Shown: positions 1 to 11,720 of the stretch, piece after piece
Layout of the letters: each line of letters opens with the position of its first letter
Numbering within the stretch: position 1 is the first letter of the stretch
Origin: Annulohypoxylon bovei var. microspora
Lineage: Eukaryota > Ascomycota > Sordariomycetes > Xylariales > Hypoxylaceae
Direction of reading: 5' to 3'
Assembly (NCBI GenBank): GCA_022836615.1
Contig: MU405252.1
Span: forward strand, 1 to 64,000
DNA: 64,000 nt
The notes under the pieces: generated by a model
Seen by the model: only the letters and a program-made list of their open reading frames with translations
The model's database searches: none
What the model was told of the DNA's origin: nothing
Made by a program: the position numbers and the translations under genes

Positions 1-324
1 CAACAATTTACACACGAGTTTACCCTTACCAGTACAGAATAACGTCTATTACACATAGACGATATTCCGTACAATTAGGAGGCTCGGACGCACACTAACC
101 CCCAGGTCTGGTGGGTGATCTTTCCACTAAAATTTGGTTCAATTTAGTGGTTAACCGCTATAACCTAGGACACTCAATCACTAAGCCAATGATTTTTATA
201 GTGCACAAGAGCTCTAACTAATATCTACACAGATTTAACCCACGATCAGATCCATTGTGAGAAACTTTTCGCCTTGACTTTGTCAAGGTACCCCTATGAG
301 AGCAAGCCATACTAACTAGATAGT
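1..324. other. Intergenic, 3' flank of esterase with a dispersed repeat copy
   Basis: No gene is supported here. It is AT-rich and follows the stop of the esterase on the minus strand. Bases about 140-250 resemble, in reverse orientation, bases about 24352-24468 (shared cores such as tttagtggttaac, cactaag, agtgcaca, tacacag), so this is one copy of a degenerate dispersed repeat. Confidence 0.5.
140..250 (+). repeat. Degenerate dispersed repeat, copy A
   Basis: By eye this stretch aligns with the reverse complement of 24352-24468. Shared blocks in the same order are aatttagtggttaac, gctataa, actca, cactaag, agtgcaca and tacacag. Copy B has about 30 extra bases in the middle. No terminal inverted repeat or coding capacity is seen, so it could be a MITE fragment or an old transposon remnant. 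Confidence 0.45.
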
Positions 325-2236
325 CTAGGCATACAGACCCTGCTGCCACCAGGAACATCGCGCATTGGCAGTATCATCCTTGATCACGGTAGATCCAGAC
401 GCGTCCATACTAGTCAACTGAGCCGCGACACCATACAGGGGAATAGACAAGCCATCAACACCAGTAGGAACCGAGTTCATGACAAAGCTCACGATATACT
501 GCTGTAGGCTATCGGCAACATCTTTAGTCACACCCGATATCAGGCCATTCTGGAAGACATATGAGGTTTCTTCACCGTGAACTCCGGGAGGGACCGCAAA
601 TTGAACTGCTCAATGGTTTAGCGAATTATGCTAGATGAAGAATAGGAGAGAGTATGACTTACTCCCATAAGCACGGTCACTCATCGCGCTGGCTAAATAT
701 CGCGTATTGCAGACGATAGTGCTATCTTGGATGGTGATAAGTGCACGTTGAAAATGGTCCGTGTAGCCGTAAGTCCCATTGAACACGGGCGGGTACAAGG
801 TATTGCTGATAAAATTCAGTGTCTCGTTTGAGATTGTCGGCATGGCTTCGCGAAGCATTTCGAGGTAGTCCTCAGTAGTCTTAATGGTCGGTTTCGTAAA
901 TATGAGCCCCTCAAGCGTGTTGTGCGATACCATGATGCTAATGTTTTTGTGGAACGAACCATTCGCCAAGAGCTGTCCAGGCAAAGCTGGTACGAAAGAG
1001 CCGTCGACCGATGGTCCGTACATATTGCTCCCATACGGAGCGTGGCTGTATATCTGCAGAGCGTTGGTATCAACTAGTGTCTCGCTCGGTAAAGATCGCA
1101 GCTCATCCAGAGATGAAACGTTCATCATTTGCATTAGATCATCAGACGACATTGTCGGTATGTAGTCCGTTGGCGCGGGCAGGAATGCAGGCGAGAACAG
1201 GATTGCTTGGTTGAAAGCCGGCACCTCCTCAGCACCACCGAAGCTAGTAATATGATGCATTATAGAACCAGCACCAGCTGACGCGCCCATGACTGTGACA
1301 CGATCCTTATCCCCTCCGAAAAGATGGATGTTTTTCTGAACCCATTGGAAGGCAAGGCGCTGGTCATACAGTCCGGTATTCTGGGTCCCGTCGGCCTCGA
1401 CCCCGTCGCCGCCTAGCCAACCGAAAGCACCGAGTCGATAGTTCATCGCCACGAAAACAAAACCAGGACTGCTACCGCTGGCTGCTAAAAGGCCAGCCGG
1501 GTCAAACTTTCCGTCTCCCGTTTTCTCGCCCGAGGAGTATCCGCCGCCGTAGACCTGCCAATAGTTAACATATGGGTCGCTCATTTCCTATAGCCGCAAG
1601 GAGTCCTACCCAAACAAGCACTGGCAGGCCCGAGACATTCCTGGCGAAAGCGGATTGCGGCGCAATGACATCTAGGAATAGACAATCTTCGGTTGTTCTG
1701 GGATCAGCGCTAACGGCAGCGGGAGAATCGGGCAGCAAGCTCTCGGCCAAATCGTAGTTGAAGGGCAGCCCTGCCAGATAGCTCTGTGCAAACTGACGGG
1801 CGATAAGGGTCCAATTGCCGGAAGACTGGGGACAGACGCGGCCGATAGACCCGTTGGTGATAACGCATTCGTCTCGGAGAGGTTCTACCGGTGCCCTAAA
1901 GCGGAGGTTGCCTACTGGTGCTTCGGCGTATCGGATGTTCGAAAAGTTGTAATATCCACCTGTCTCCTTTATGATTGCTATGTGAGCCTAGTGAGGAGGT
2001 AGGGGAGACTATCTTAGAGTAACTCACATTAAGACTAATCGCCCGATGACATTCCTATTCGATGGGTAAGCGTGGTGTCTTTCGCAATTGTGATGCTGCT
2101 CTCATACATAACCGAGATTTACAACAGGTAAGGATACGTTAGTAGCCATTATATCCTGACTGGAAGTACCTTCCGCGACGGAACATATCGACAGTAGGAT
2201 AGAAAGTGAAACGAGGCCACAACGCTTGGGTAACAT
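325..2236 (-). CDS. Secreted type-B carboxylesterase, four exons
   Basis: Secreted esterase of the carboxylesterase/lipase type-B family (alpha/beta hydrolase, PF00135); such enzymes hydrolyse ester bonds of lipids, xenobiotics or plant material. Exons on the minus strand are 2236-2108, 1987-1610, 1554-663 and 605-325 (559 aa), all in phase with GT..AG introns of 55-120 nt. The N-terminus MLPKRCGLVSLSILLSICSV is a signal peptide. Seen in order: GGYYNFSNIRYAEAP, LVWVYGGGYSSG (oxyanion loop), MNYRLGAFGWL, the nucleophile elbow GASAGAG, and a late His in PPGVHGEE. The nucleophile elbow is GASAG instead of the usual GESAG. A paralogue with the same plan lies at 32331-34401. The start is the only ATG giving a signal peptide in frame. 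The substrate cannot be told from sequence. Confidence 0.9.
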
Positions 2237-2956
2237 TTTAAGATTATATAACGAGAATATGCTAAAACGATGGAATAACAGGAATTAGAGTAAAGAATGG
2301 CAGGGCTAAAGAATGGACAAGTCTATGTAGTCTTGCAACGAGAGGACGGCCCTGATGGTAAGCAGGAAGAGTCCAAGTTGGAACATTGTCGTTGGGCTCT
2401 TTTATATAAATCTCAGTTTGGATATCTTCCTTGAATATCTCTACTAAGGTGATCGTCTCTGTTTATGAAGTTAATACCAGGTGTAGAACTAGCATAGCAG
2501 TTTCGTCGACAATACCAGGGGTCGAATTGCAGTTCCAAAGTGTCCCGATCTGGTATAGTTTACGACGACCTAATTGATCAGGGGGAGTAGTCGAAAATAA
2601 GTGGGTGTATCCACTACTATCATTCACACCCCTGACTAATAGATGCTACTTCGCCTTCATTGAAAAGCGACCGAGTCCGTGTATATAGGGCATTATCCTA
2701 GGAGATTTGCTGTGGAGCCTGTATCAATAATCCAAAATACGAATGAGCCCGAACGCAATATTCATGCCGCTCCAGGTCTGTCGTCATATAGCGTTTAGGA
2801 GGAAGTCGGCTTAGCTAATGTGGCATGGTTGGACGCGGGACGAGCAGCCCATAAGGAGTGAACCTCGATCCAGACTAGGTATGCTTGATTTGCTGTAGAA
2901 GTCTAGTAGATACAGCGAGTATTGCCATGTGATCCCGTGATACTGGCTGGAACTGA
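2237..2956. other. Intergenic, promoter side of the esterase
   Basis: About 720 bases between the esterase start and the 3' end of the regulator gene. No coding exon, RNA gene or long repeat is seen. A short imperfect palindrome, gtgggtgtatccactac, lies near 2600. Confidence 0.5.
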
Positions 2957-4324
2957 CTAGGTTCTTATAACTAGGCGACCTTCATCTTTAGCTTCACTTC
3001 TCAACTCTTCAAAAGGCCATTCCATCAGGTCTGGGTGTCGTTCTCCGACTTCTTGCCACACGGCCTGTATGGTACGTTCAGGCCAGCCCCGAACCCACCA
3101 GATATGATTGATATATTTTAAAGTGATTACCCAATGAGCTAGAAGAACGAGGCTCAGGGGGTCCCGAGCTTTGATATAGTCGTTAATTGTCGGGTGTACC
3201 ATAGCAAGCCACATGCAGGCCACATTATAAACGCCCTTCGCCCCAGCGACGCGTCTTAGAGCGACCTTCAGCTTGAATCCCGCATCGAGTAAAATACTCT
3301 TCTTCTCCTTAGCGTCATCACTATCCTCGCTAAGCTCAAAGATCTTGGCTAGTACTTTATCGACCGCGGCATCGGCGCTTGGCCACGGCTTCTCGCCTAT
3401 TATAGCAGTCAGGATAGACTGTCTCAGTGTAGGTATTGTAGCGCTGAGGACAGCAATGGAATCCCGTCTACCGAATCGGAAGATGGCTACCGTCCCTCTA
3501 TATAAAGTCATGATCTGGGCTAACAGATCGATGACGTCTGAAGCCACGCCGGCATGAAGCATGGCAAAGGCACATACAGTCAGGAGGCCTGAGGCGGCTA
3601 GCGCCGGCTCGCATGTGATAGCAGTAATTGAATTGACGATTGAGCGAAGGGTTTCGAGAGCAGACGCTTTATGTGCTAAAGCTGTGATGATATGCGGTGA
3701 ACGGATTCGCGAGGCTGGCGTCGGGGTAGGTGTGAAAGAGGCAAGATGAAGCGCCGAAACTGTCAACATAGAGTGATAGACGTAAGGATGTTCAAATGAA
3801 TGTCGAATGACAGCATCGTGAAAGCTTGACAACACTTCAATTGGGACATCCAATGAGGTGAAGACCGGTGAGACCTCTGTGGCATAATGGTAAAAAAGTC
3901 GCTCAGTAATCGGGTCGAACATTGAAAACCCTCTGGGAATCGGGGCGGCTATAGCTGATGATGGTGTTATTGATGCGGATCGCTTTGGAAAGGAGACTTG
4001 AGTTGTAAGACCGGGAGTTGCTGATCCTTGTTGAAAAAGCGGTATACTAATTGTAGATGGGGTAGTTGAAGAAACAGATGTTGAACTAACACCATTATAG
4101 TCCTGAAATGGATTATATGATGATATAAGATGCCTGTAAATGCATTCGTGCCCTTTCTTTCGACATCGTGCACAAATAGGCTGTTCTTGGTCACACTGCC
4201 AATAGAGTCAGGGGTTTGCTAGATATTCGATCTTGGGAGTTAAAGTCTCACGAACCTTGACCTTCCGTGATTTGCATTGAACACAACCATGATGGGAATT
4301 TTTATGAGGTTTCCTACATGGCAT
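2957..4324 (-). CDS. Zn2Cys6 binuclear-cluster transcription factor
   Basis: Fungal DNA-binding regulator. Exons are 4324-4256 and 4195-2957 on the minus strand (435 aa, one 60-nt intron). The intron splits the zinc cluster just before its third Cys. After splicing the cluster reads C-VQ-C-KSRKVK-C-DQEQPI-C-AR-C-RKKGHE-C, a perfect CX2CX6CX6CX2CX6C at residues 14-40. A Ser/Thr/Pro-rich linker follows to about residue 115, then a helical fungal-specific transcription factor region (FDPITERLFYHY ... ending LVIRT). The C-terminal region resembles UPC2/sterol-uptake-type or PF11951-type regulators, a family guess. It is transcribed in the same direction as the esterase downstream, so regulating that gene is possible but unproven. 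Confidence 0.88.
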
Positions 4325-5088
4325 GTCTTAAGAGCGTTGTCGGATAATTAGGTAGGTAGTCTTCTTAAATTCAAAACTACCAAACTGCTCAACTGCGTGC
4401 TTATGCCAGCTTTCCAAGAATGATTTGTACATTATTATTGGTGAAAAGGTGGGGAAAAGGGGTAGGTGAATTACGTATTTCGCAACCAGGTACCTAGGTA
4501 CCTATCATATTATGTAATCGTTCTTTGATCGCTGTATTCGGACTGAGGTAATAACCCCGCCTAGTCAGCCCTATAACCCCGCCAGTCCCGCTAAACAGTC
4601 AAGACACCCCTGAATTGTTAAAAGATAAAGACCCATTAAGATCACCACCGTTTACATACTCATCAAGTTTCTTCGTGAGCTTGTAATCATCAACTAGGTA
4701 ATTGGGTCCTTTGATATTTATTAGTATACTCGACACATATCCCCGTCCTAATAATATATTGGTGGCGTATAAAATCAAAGGTTTTAGACGTGATTAAAAT
4801 GTCTCCTATTTTCCAAGTTGGTCTAGGAACTTAACATACCTACGCAAGTACCTATGTTTTATCTCACGGGCAGGTCTACATGGAGACTTTGATTGGATGG
4901 AAGAGGACTGCCTGAGGATGTGACAACGGTCGCGGCGGTTAAGGCCACCGGCGTGGCGCAATCATTTTCTAACGCAGCCACCCGTTCATAAGAAGGCTGG
5001 CTACCCCTCCTCCAAACGCTCCGATGTTTTTTGCTCTCAACATTTAACAACAACCTCATAGCTACATTTCTGGTAACACATTGTTCAA
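4325..5088. other. Divergent intergenic region with TACCTAGGTA palindromes
   Basis: Shared upstream region of the minus-strand regulator and the plus-strand small protein. It holds ggtacctaggtacctat at about 4490, one of many such palindromes in the window. A minus-strand reading frame at 4859-5164 has no supporting features. Confidence 0.5.
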
Positions 5089-5677
5089 ATGGAAGCTGAA
5101 CGTGATTCGGATTCAAGCACAAAAGGCTCGACAGCAGCAGGTGACCTAACTCCAACCCACACATCGGACACAGAGGATCTACTACCCGAATACACCTACG
5201 GCTTTCAATCTCCGACTAGAAAAGAGATAGTGCCGTGTGCAGGTAATACATATATTATTCGCGATCCTATTTCAGGGCGACAGATTACTCTCGAACGAGG
5301 AGAGCTCTCTCTCAAGCATCACACCGGCGAGCAGGGGGGGTTCCATTGGGTCTGTATCGAGAACAACGGATGGCTAGGGTTCTACGATCCTGTACATGGC
5401 ATGTACATGGGGCGCGATAACAGAGGTGAATCATCATTCATTGAATTTATAATATCAACTAACATCAGGGCTAGGTGGCTATATTGCCAAAGTCAAGCGT
5501 CACCGGGGCCATGAATATTTCTGTGCTAGAAGACATGTAGATGGTGGTTACCTTCTTTTGACTCAGCACTGGAACTTGCTGATGAAGATGAGAATCGACA
5601 AAGATGGAAAGACTCTAGTTGAAACAAACGGTGAGGGGACTGCATGGGAGTTTGTGAAAGCTAAAGTTGGAACATAG
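5089..5677 (+). CDS. Fascin/beta-trefoil-like small protein, two exons
   Basis: Exons 5089-5425 and 5475-5677 give 179 aa. The 49-nt intron (GTGAAT..CTAG) must be removed to continue the domain: exon 1 ends MYMGRDNRG and exon 2 continues GYIAKVKRHRGHEYFCARR. No signal peptide or membrane segment is seen. The N-terminal 35 residues are acidic and Ser/Thr-rich. After that, repeated beta-strand blocks (GFHWVCIENNGWLGFYDP, HEYFCARRHVDGGYLLLTQ, TAWEFVKAKVG) look like the fascin or beta-trefoil repeat proteins common in Pezizomycotina, where the function is mostly unknown. The fold assignment is by pattern and is uncertain; that it is a gene is well supported by the clean splice. Confidence 0.75.
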
Positions 5678-6486
5678 CATTCTACTGTTGCTCGGTCGAA
5701 CCCCTTTTTAAACTTAGTCCTATATTACACCTTCGTGTACATAGGCCAATCTCTTTGTGGTAAATTGCTTAGCTAATGCCATTTTATGAAAGCTACGTCA
5801 GTAATTTATAGATAGGTAGTTAGGAGGCTAAGCAAGTCGTTGGCTAGCAAGTGTGGGAAGCATAGGTACCTAAGCTTTTGGTTCAATCATAAGATTAATC
5901 AGTTATTACTAATGAAGCTTACTTAATCACCTGAAGCTTACTTAATCACATACAGATACTAGGTACCTAGTACCTCACCACATGAAGATTACTTAAGTGG
6001 CTTAATAATCCCCTAATTGTCGAATACTTTCCACCACGTGTAACTATCTTCGCAATTTTTAAACTACTGATGCAAGTAGTGTATTACAACGACCTTTGAG
6101 TAAATTGAACCAAAAGAATATAAGCTTTTATTTGCCCACTTTACTATGCCGGGAAACGAGCGAGTTAAAGCAACCACTACGGGTTAGACAACGATGTCGA
6201 CGAGGTATCGTATAAGGAGGATACATGGCTCAGGTTCTTAGCTGGACGATAAATAATAACAGAGTCATGATTTCCTTATTCACATTGTTACATCAATAAC
6301 GTATGGCTTTCTAAATATGTCATGTGGTGATTTTTCATGAGTGTGATTATGTGTCAGTTCCATCGGAGTATTTAAAACAGTTGAATAATTTCTAAGACTC
6401 TTATTTCGCAGCATTAAAGCTATAAAATCAAGATATCTTTCTTTTAGTTGGCTTGCTAACTAACGTCGTTCTTAATGTAAGATAAA
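5678..6486. other. AT-rich intergenic stretch with short direct repeats
   Basis: No gene is seen. Around 5912-5950 the unit tgaagcttacttaatcac occurs twice in tandem, with a third degenerate copy (tgaagattacttaagtgg) near 5984. The palindrome taggtacctagtacct lies between them. Confidence 0.5.
5912..6002. repeat. Short direct repeats (about 18-20 bp)
   Basis: Two nearly perfect tandem copies of tgaagcttacttaatcac and a diverged third copy about 35 bp downstream. They are too short to assign to a transposon. They may be a local duplication or a regulatory repeat upstream of the zinc-ribbon gene. Confidence 0.55.
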
Positions 6487-6808
6487 ATGCCCCTTCATGG
6501 CACCCGAACCCCATTTATCGGCTCCCGCGGGCGAACAACCAACACCTGGAGTGAGTTATTTACCGGATTATTAGATCAGAATAATGGAAGGCTGCTAATT
6601 ATAACAAAATGGCAGATTAGAAGATCTTGGATCTGGCTCTGGACCTGTGTGAGTAGCCCGACTAGAACGTTTCTATTAGCAGTTGGGCTTTATTAACAGC
6701 TCACAGTGCTTCTGTGGTCACGGAAAAGTAGCCAAGAATCTTTACCAATGCCCAGAATGTGGAACACCAAGATGCCCGAGCTGTCAGTACGAAAAAATGA
6801 TATTATGA
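6487..6808 (+). CDS. Small Cys-rich zinc-ribbon-like protein (copy A)
   Basis: Exons 6487-6648 and 6707-6808 give 87 aa. The 58-nt intron has a GTGAGT donor and an ACAG acceptor and sits between two adjacent Cys codons. After splicing the C-terminal half reads WLWTC|CFCGHG then YQCPECGTPRCPSCQ, a paired-CXXC pattern (WxCCxCGH-X9-10-CxxCGxPRCxxC) typical of small zinc-binding proteins that are abundant in Pezizomycotina genomes. The N-terminal half is basic and shows no domain. There is no signal peptide. A second copy with the intron in exactly the same place lies at 15282-15475. Function is unknown; zinc binding is inferred from the Cys spacing. Confidence 0.65.
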
Positions 6809-7298
6809 AGCTGATATCCACTCTACGTTTGGCGGGGTACATTGAGCTATGAATTAAGAGATGGGTTTTTGGTGTATTTCCATTACTCATAAGAATACCA
6901 CGATGATAGGAAAATTGCGTGTATTAATCGGGCAAGTCTGAGAGGATTTTATTCGTCGATTAAAAGGAATGAATAAGTACTATCAAATAAACATATTGCA
7001 ACCAACTAATAATCCCAGGTGCTTTTCTAGAAGTGCGTCACACCATTCCCCTTTTATTGTACCCTTTAACCCCTATCTGACGACAATTGCCAGTTAAGAG
7101 GTATACTCTTGAAACCATAATTTTCTAAACCAAGATTCCATGTCTTATCCAAAAACAATTCTGCTAAATACTGTCTTTCTAGCGTCCCTAGTTAGAGGCC
7201 AATATATTCCAAACTCCAATAGTGTATATGTCATGACATGCTCAAGACTTCACGATCCTTATTCGAAACATTTACCTTATCTATATAACCTTTCACAC
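6809..7298. other. Intergenic; possible orphan signal-peptide exon
   Basis: Mostly AT-rich sequence. A plus-strand frame from the ATG at 7140 begins MSYPKTILLNTVFLASLVRG, which looks like a signal peptide followed by QYIPNSNS and a possible donor (GTATATG). No convincing next exon is found before it runs into the 3' end of the minus-strand gene at 7299. It may be a relic first exon. Confidence 0.4.
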
Positions 7299-10069
7299 TC
7301 AATAAGATACCCGAGGAGATACTCTTGATGTCTGCTTTAGGTTATCGATGATAGATAAAGGATCATCAATGATACCGCAGATAGCTTCGAGCTCAATCCC
7401 TTCCAGGGCGTCGGCTGAGAGTAGCTCCGGAGCAAGAAGGGCCACAGCAGCCGTTAATGCGGCAGTGATTTCTTCGCATAGAAAACCATCCCCGCTGCTT
7501 TTATCGAGTGCGACTCCGATGTTCAGGCGGTTTGCGTAGGGATCCCCCTTTCCGGCCATCACGACAGCTGTATCAGCTTATTAGTTCCCGACTCGGCGGA
7601 CATGGAGAGGACCCAAGTACGACTTACTGATTTCGTTGGGCGCACTGCACATCCGAGCATCGTAGTGACAAACTATGGGTGGGGCGCAGTTATCGAGACA
7701 GCGCTCCGCAAACCCGTTCTCCCCTATGAGCCCCCCTCGCTCCCAAAGGACTGCGCCATCATCACGGCGGACTTTTCTTCGAAGGCGGTTCGTCGGGATA
7801 GGCCCAGAGCCACAGCCAGACCCTGTCTCATCCGCATCGGCCTCATAAGTGACATTTTTGCAAAGTTGCAAGGTCGGATCATTGAGAGCAGAGACCCAGG
7901 AAGAGATGCCGATGGACAGCATCTTTTCCAGCACGGCCTGGTTAGAGCTGTTATGAAGAAATGTGTCAGTATTGTTTAGACTAATACACCATGTGTATAA
8001 GGTGTGTGAACCCACAACGTGGCATCTTGAAGAAACATCGCAGGCTTGAGGGGCTCCTCGCCATCCTGTATGACCGCTTCCACGTTATCCATCTCGGCAT
8101 GATCCCCCTTACAGGTGGAACCACTACACATGGCTCTGAGCTTGCCGAACATCTCAGTAGCGAGGTCCTTGCCGCCGTTTCCGTCTTCGGCGTTTCCAAT
8201 GTCGATGGTAGACAGATTTCCTACCCACGCGGCGATCGTAGGGGTTGGAGCTGCGGTTGGAGTACAGCCGGCGACCGTTGTGCACGTCTCTTGATCAGCA
8301 ATTCCACCAACGATCGTACATGCGGCACAGTTACTGGTCCACACTTCGGTCTGTGTGGTGACGGTCTCCCTGGCTGTAGTGGCTGTGGGAATAGACTTGT
8401 ATGCACAACTTTCAGATTGTGCGCTCGTTGCAGGCAAGACTTTGAGGGTGATAGAATTATCGCACAAGCAGAACGCCTGGTTAATGCCCTGATCAGGATC
8501 CTCATTATGAAGCTCGCATGAAGGTGTGGGCGCGGGGGTGATGCTAGCAGGGACTGATTGAGTCGCATAGCAACTAGTCGGCACGTCGCGCTTCTTCCTC
8601 TGGGGAGCAATGGCGAAGGTTCTGTGGAGATCTTGGACAGCTGCGTCTACGTTGCCCATGATCGTTTCGAATTGTGACATTGGAGGGGTGTTATATAGAT
8701 CTCTGAATTCGAACAGGGGCACCGAGCGCTGTGAATTGTACATTTTCTCCGTTACCTGTCCAAGGCCTCCAATAGACCCGTCGATACTTTCGTCGAATAT
8801 TGAAAGTGCGTCTTTAGCGCCAGTTCCAGAACCGATGCCTTGAATCCTGTCCGACGAATTAGCATATTAATATTCCATATCTTCGGCTCCCATAGAAGGA
8901 GCATCATTTAAGTATCGGAATAACTCTACCAGGCTTTAATATTCATGCTAGCAGCGGAATTTTTGAACGTCAATCTACTAAATTTGGAGTTGGAGACTGG
9001 CTTTTGTACAGATCCAGAACAATAGTAATCGTCAACCCTATCCAATGTTAGTCTAGCGGACAAGAGGAGTCGGGCTACTTACACAACGTCGTTGCCTTCT
9101 ATCTTGTAACATGCAAGAGAATTGAAAAGGGTGAAGAGGTCTCCTGGAATCTTCGATTTGACTTGTTGAAATATCGTGTTGAACTCGGTCCGAGGCATGA
9201 AGGTTAACATTAACTTAGGGCTTTCATCTTCTCCTAAAGAATACCTCGCACCCTTCGCATAGGATAATACTAAGGAACAAAAGCCAAGTACATCGTTGCT
9301 GACTTTGAATTTGTCGATACCATTTGTGTTGGACTGAAAAAAATCCTGTCGTACGACAATAAGATTATCTTCTTCGAGGCTCCCAGTGCGGCCGGTCTCG
9401 GCGCCGACCAGAATGTTCGGCAGTAAATTATTTTGACCTCTATGTGCCTCCTGATCTTTCATGAGACTATAGAGCGCTTCGAGAGGCATTTGTGCAGTGA
9501 TCTGCGCATGCCACGGCACATCTTCTGGTGTTTTGCCTTTGGCTGGGCCACCGATACTCCATGGATTGCAGTTGCTATTCGCAACGTCTATGTTGTTTAT
9601 ATCGTCCGCGTTCCAGGGCTGCCAAGCCACCTGATAGCGTTAATACGGCAGGAATGAACAGAAGGTAAGTACTTGAATTTACAAAGTCCGCTGCTACTGC
9701 TGCACCTGCCCTAGCAGCATCTCCACTCCCGACTTTGATGTTCTGACCATCCAGAATATACTCTGCGTTGAGTATCCCGGCAGAGCCGATCGTATCTGCT
9801 GTCAGCACAAAGTTTATCCCTGTACGTCCTGCGATGACCTGTCTCTTTGCCGTATCGGTATCAGCCTTACTGCAGGCACTGTTCGTAAAATAGAAAGTAT
9901 CGGTCTCGAATTCGGCGCCAATGCCCGCGGTCCCATCGGAAGTAGGTGCGGTCAGTTCATCCCCCTCATTATCTTCGATCGCTGCGTCGCATGCATCCAC
10001 GCGGGGCTGTAGAGACACATGTTTTGCAGAAGCAGTAAGTAGGATTGATAAATACAGAGATAAATGCAT
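7299..10069 (-). CDS. Large secreted protein of a conserved uncharacterised fungal family
   Basis: Five exons on the minus strand: 10069-9683, 9630-9083, 8846-7988, 7937-7628 and 7567-7299 (790 aa), all in phase; introns are 52, 236, 50 and 60 nt. It starts with a short signal peptide (MHLSLYLSILLTASA). N-terminal third: GIGAEFETDTFYF, GRTGINFVLTADT, AEYILDGQNIKVGSG, then WQPWNADD, ITAQMPLEALYSL and MPRTEFNTIF. Middle: a Cys- and Thr/Pro-rich linker (TPAPTPSC, CTTVAGCTPTAAPTP) with a KRKKRD-type basic site (QRKKRD). C-terminal third: DLATEMFGKLRAMCSG, EADADETGSGCGSG, CSAPNEITVVMAGKGDPYAN. I recognise this arrangement as a family seen in many Sordariomycetes, some next to chitinase genes, without known function. 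No chitinase is in this window. The long second intron could hide a small missed exon. Confidence 0.78.
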
Positions 10070-10649
10070 GGTAGGCAGCTTCTATTGTATGTAGGTAAGG
10101 ACAAGCTGGGTAATGATGGATCGAATACTTTGTTGAATTCTCGAACATGAATGAGAGAGCTCATAACTTATATGCCTCCCTAGCTGTCTTGTTAGAAGAA
10201 AATGTCCCCTACATCTAACTTATTTCAAAGCCTCAGGAGGTCACATCCTGACCCTGAGCTTCTCAAGGTGCACATTTTTATCTATGCGGAGCTATAAATA
10301 TCCAAACACACGTAGTTATATGATCGATACTTGGGTATTCTGTCACTACGCTTGCAAGTTTCAGGATAAACACCTACATATCAAGATAGGAATTTCAATA
10401 GGACTCTGTATTGAATATTGAACATGTGTTGGTGTTGGTGATGAATAAAAATATTAATATAAATAACTAGGTAGCTACTGTACAGTAATTAAGTAGGTTG
10501 GTGAGATTAAAATTTAAGAAAGTTCGTTGGAGGAGCCAGAGTAGGCCAGGTAATTCGCTGACAAGATTGACAATGAGGCTGTAAAAGCTATAGGGGGCGA
10601 GAAGGTTATTCTAGATGAGCACGGCGAATTTGATAAACTCCTTAGTAGG

Positions 10650-10745
10650 TTAGGTAGGAGGTACCTAGTAGCCACGGCAGACATCAGACAACTAGGAACC
10701 TACCTAAGGTAAGTACCTACCTACCTAGGTAGGTAGTTAAGGTAG
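10650..10745. repeat. Cluster of TACCTAGGTA palindromes
   Basis: Within about 95 bp there are several overlapping copies of gtacctac, ggtaggta and the palindrome cctacctaggtagg. The same short motif recurs across the window (near 4490, 5960, 11480, 22305, 24895, 31490, 41700 and 58450). Confidence 0.6.
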
Positions 10746-10839
10746 ATAAAGATCAATATTTTGTTTCATTTCAGAAGCTCACATTAGTGCCATAAGGCCC
10801 CTGTATTTAAAATCAAATTAAAAATTTCAACTAGAACCC

Positions 10840-11040
10840 TTATACACTGAGGCTTCTCTCCATGGCTTGACTGTAGTGGCCTAAAGGGGCAGGAGGTATA
10901 GCTGCGTGATTCCAACCTATTTGGCCAGTAATAGTATTACTGACTATTGCTGTTGTTGGGACAGGGATGTCCCCGAGAGAAAACTGCGCCGGACATGAGC
11001 ACATCAGGAGGAGCCAACGAGAAAGATTTAACATCATCAT
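10840..11040 (-). CDS. Candidate small secreted protein
   Basis: An uninterrupted 66-aa frame starts MMMLNLSRWLLLMCSC, which could be a signal peptide, and continues to IPPAPLGHYSQAMERSLSV. The PAPLGHYSQA segment recalls the N-terminus of RidA/YjgF proteins (APxxxGPYSQA), but the remainder of that domain is absent. A donor at AGT|GTATAAG with an acceptor 48 nt further would give a slightly different tail (GPYGTNVSF). It could be a decayed RidA-like fragment, a small secreted peptide, or chance. Confidence 0.3.
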   Translation of the reverse strand: MMMLNLSRWLLLMCSCPAQFSLGDIPVPTTAIVSNTITGQIGWNHAAIPPAPLGHYSQAMERSLSV

Positions 11041-11720
11041 GTGTGCGATCAGATTAGACTTGTAGGACGTCTTCTGTATGGATTTTATGTAAATTTAGAC
11101 CCAGAAGGAATTCTGCACGCCGCACACTCCTAGGAAGGTTTACGATATATTGCCATTCCCCCTTGCCCGGACGTTATATACAGTGAACCAAACCAAGCCA
11201 AACCTATTGTTGGGAGCATATATGTCGACATACATAGCATGAGTGTGGGTGCCCCGTTTTATGTGTTTCAAGTGCCTAACAACTATTTAAACTTTCCAAC
11301 AAGTATTCATATTCCAGCTTACCGTGAACAATTATTTATAGAATCAGATATAGCGAGTGATCATGTCCAATCAGAGTACATTGAGTCACGTGATACCCTT
11401 GAAACCGACCTTGTTGTTAGGGGTTCTGCCTTAGCGCACCCCTGTTGGAAGGTGGGTCTGCTTAGCATAAGTACCTACCTAGGTGGGGTGGGTACAATAC
11501 ATAGCGGATCAAGGCGTGTGTACCAAGTTAAATAAATCACCAACATCACTTTTGCTTTAAATAAAATAATATAAGGAACCTCTGAAAAACAGAAGAAAAA
11601 AACATTTTGTGTCCAGGTTAAGTTTACTCCGTATCTCTCACCATCGATATTCGGAACTCATGATTCACCCTAAGAGCGTTCCCTTCAGTATTTAGTTAGG
11701 TCTTACCACTGTTCGCTGTT

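Larger units (their letters stand above)
10070..11720. other. Intergenic with TACCTAGGTA repeats and one candidate small gene
   Basis: No firm gene. The stretch 10650-10745 is dense in TACCTAGGTA-type motifs, including cctacctacctaggtaggta near 10716. One minus-strand candidate small secreted protein (10840-11040) is listed separately. A plus-strand frame at 11239-11535 shows no domain, coding bias or signal peptide. Confidence 0.5.

Noticed and set aside
7991..8521. 176-codon plus-strand frame inside the 790-aa secreted gene
   Set aside because: Opposite strand to a gene with intact family motifs and a coherent five-exon model.
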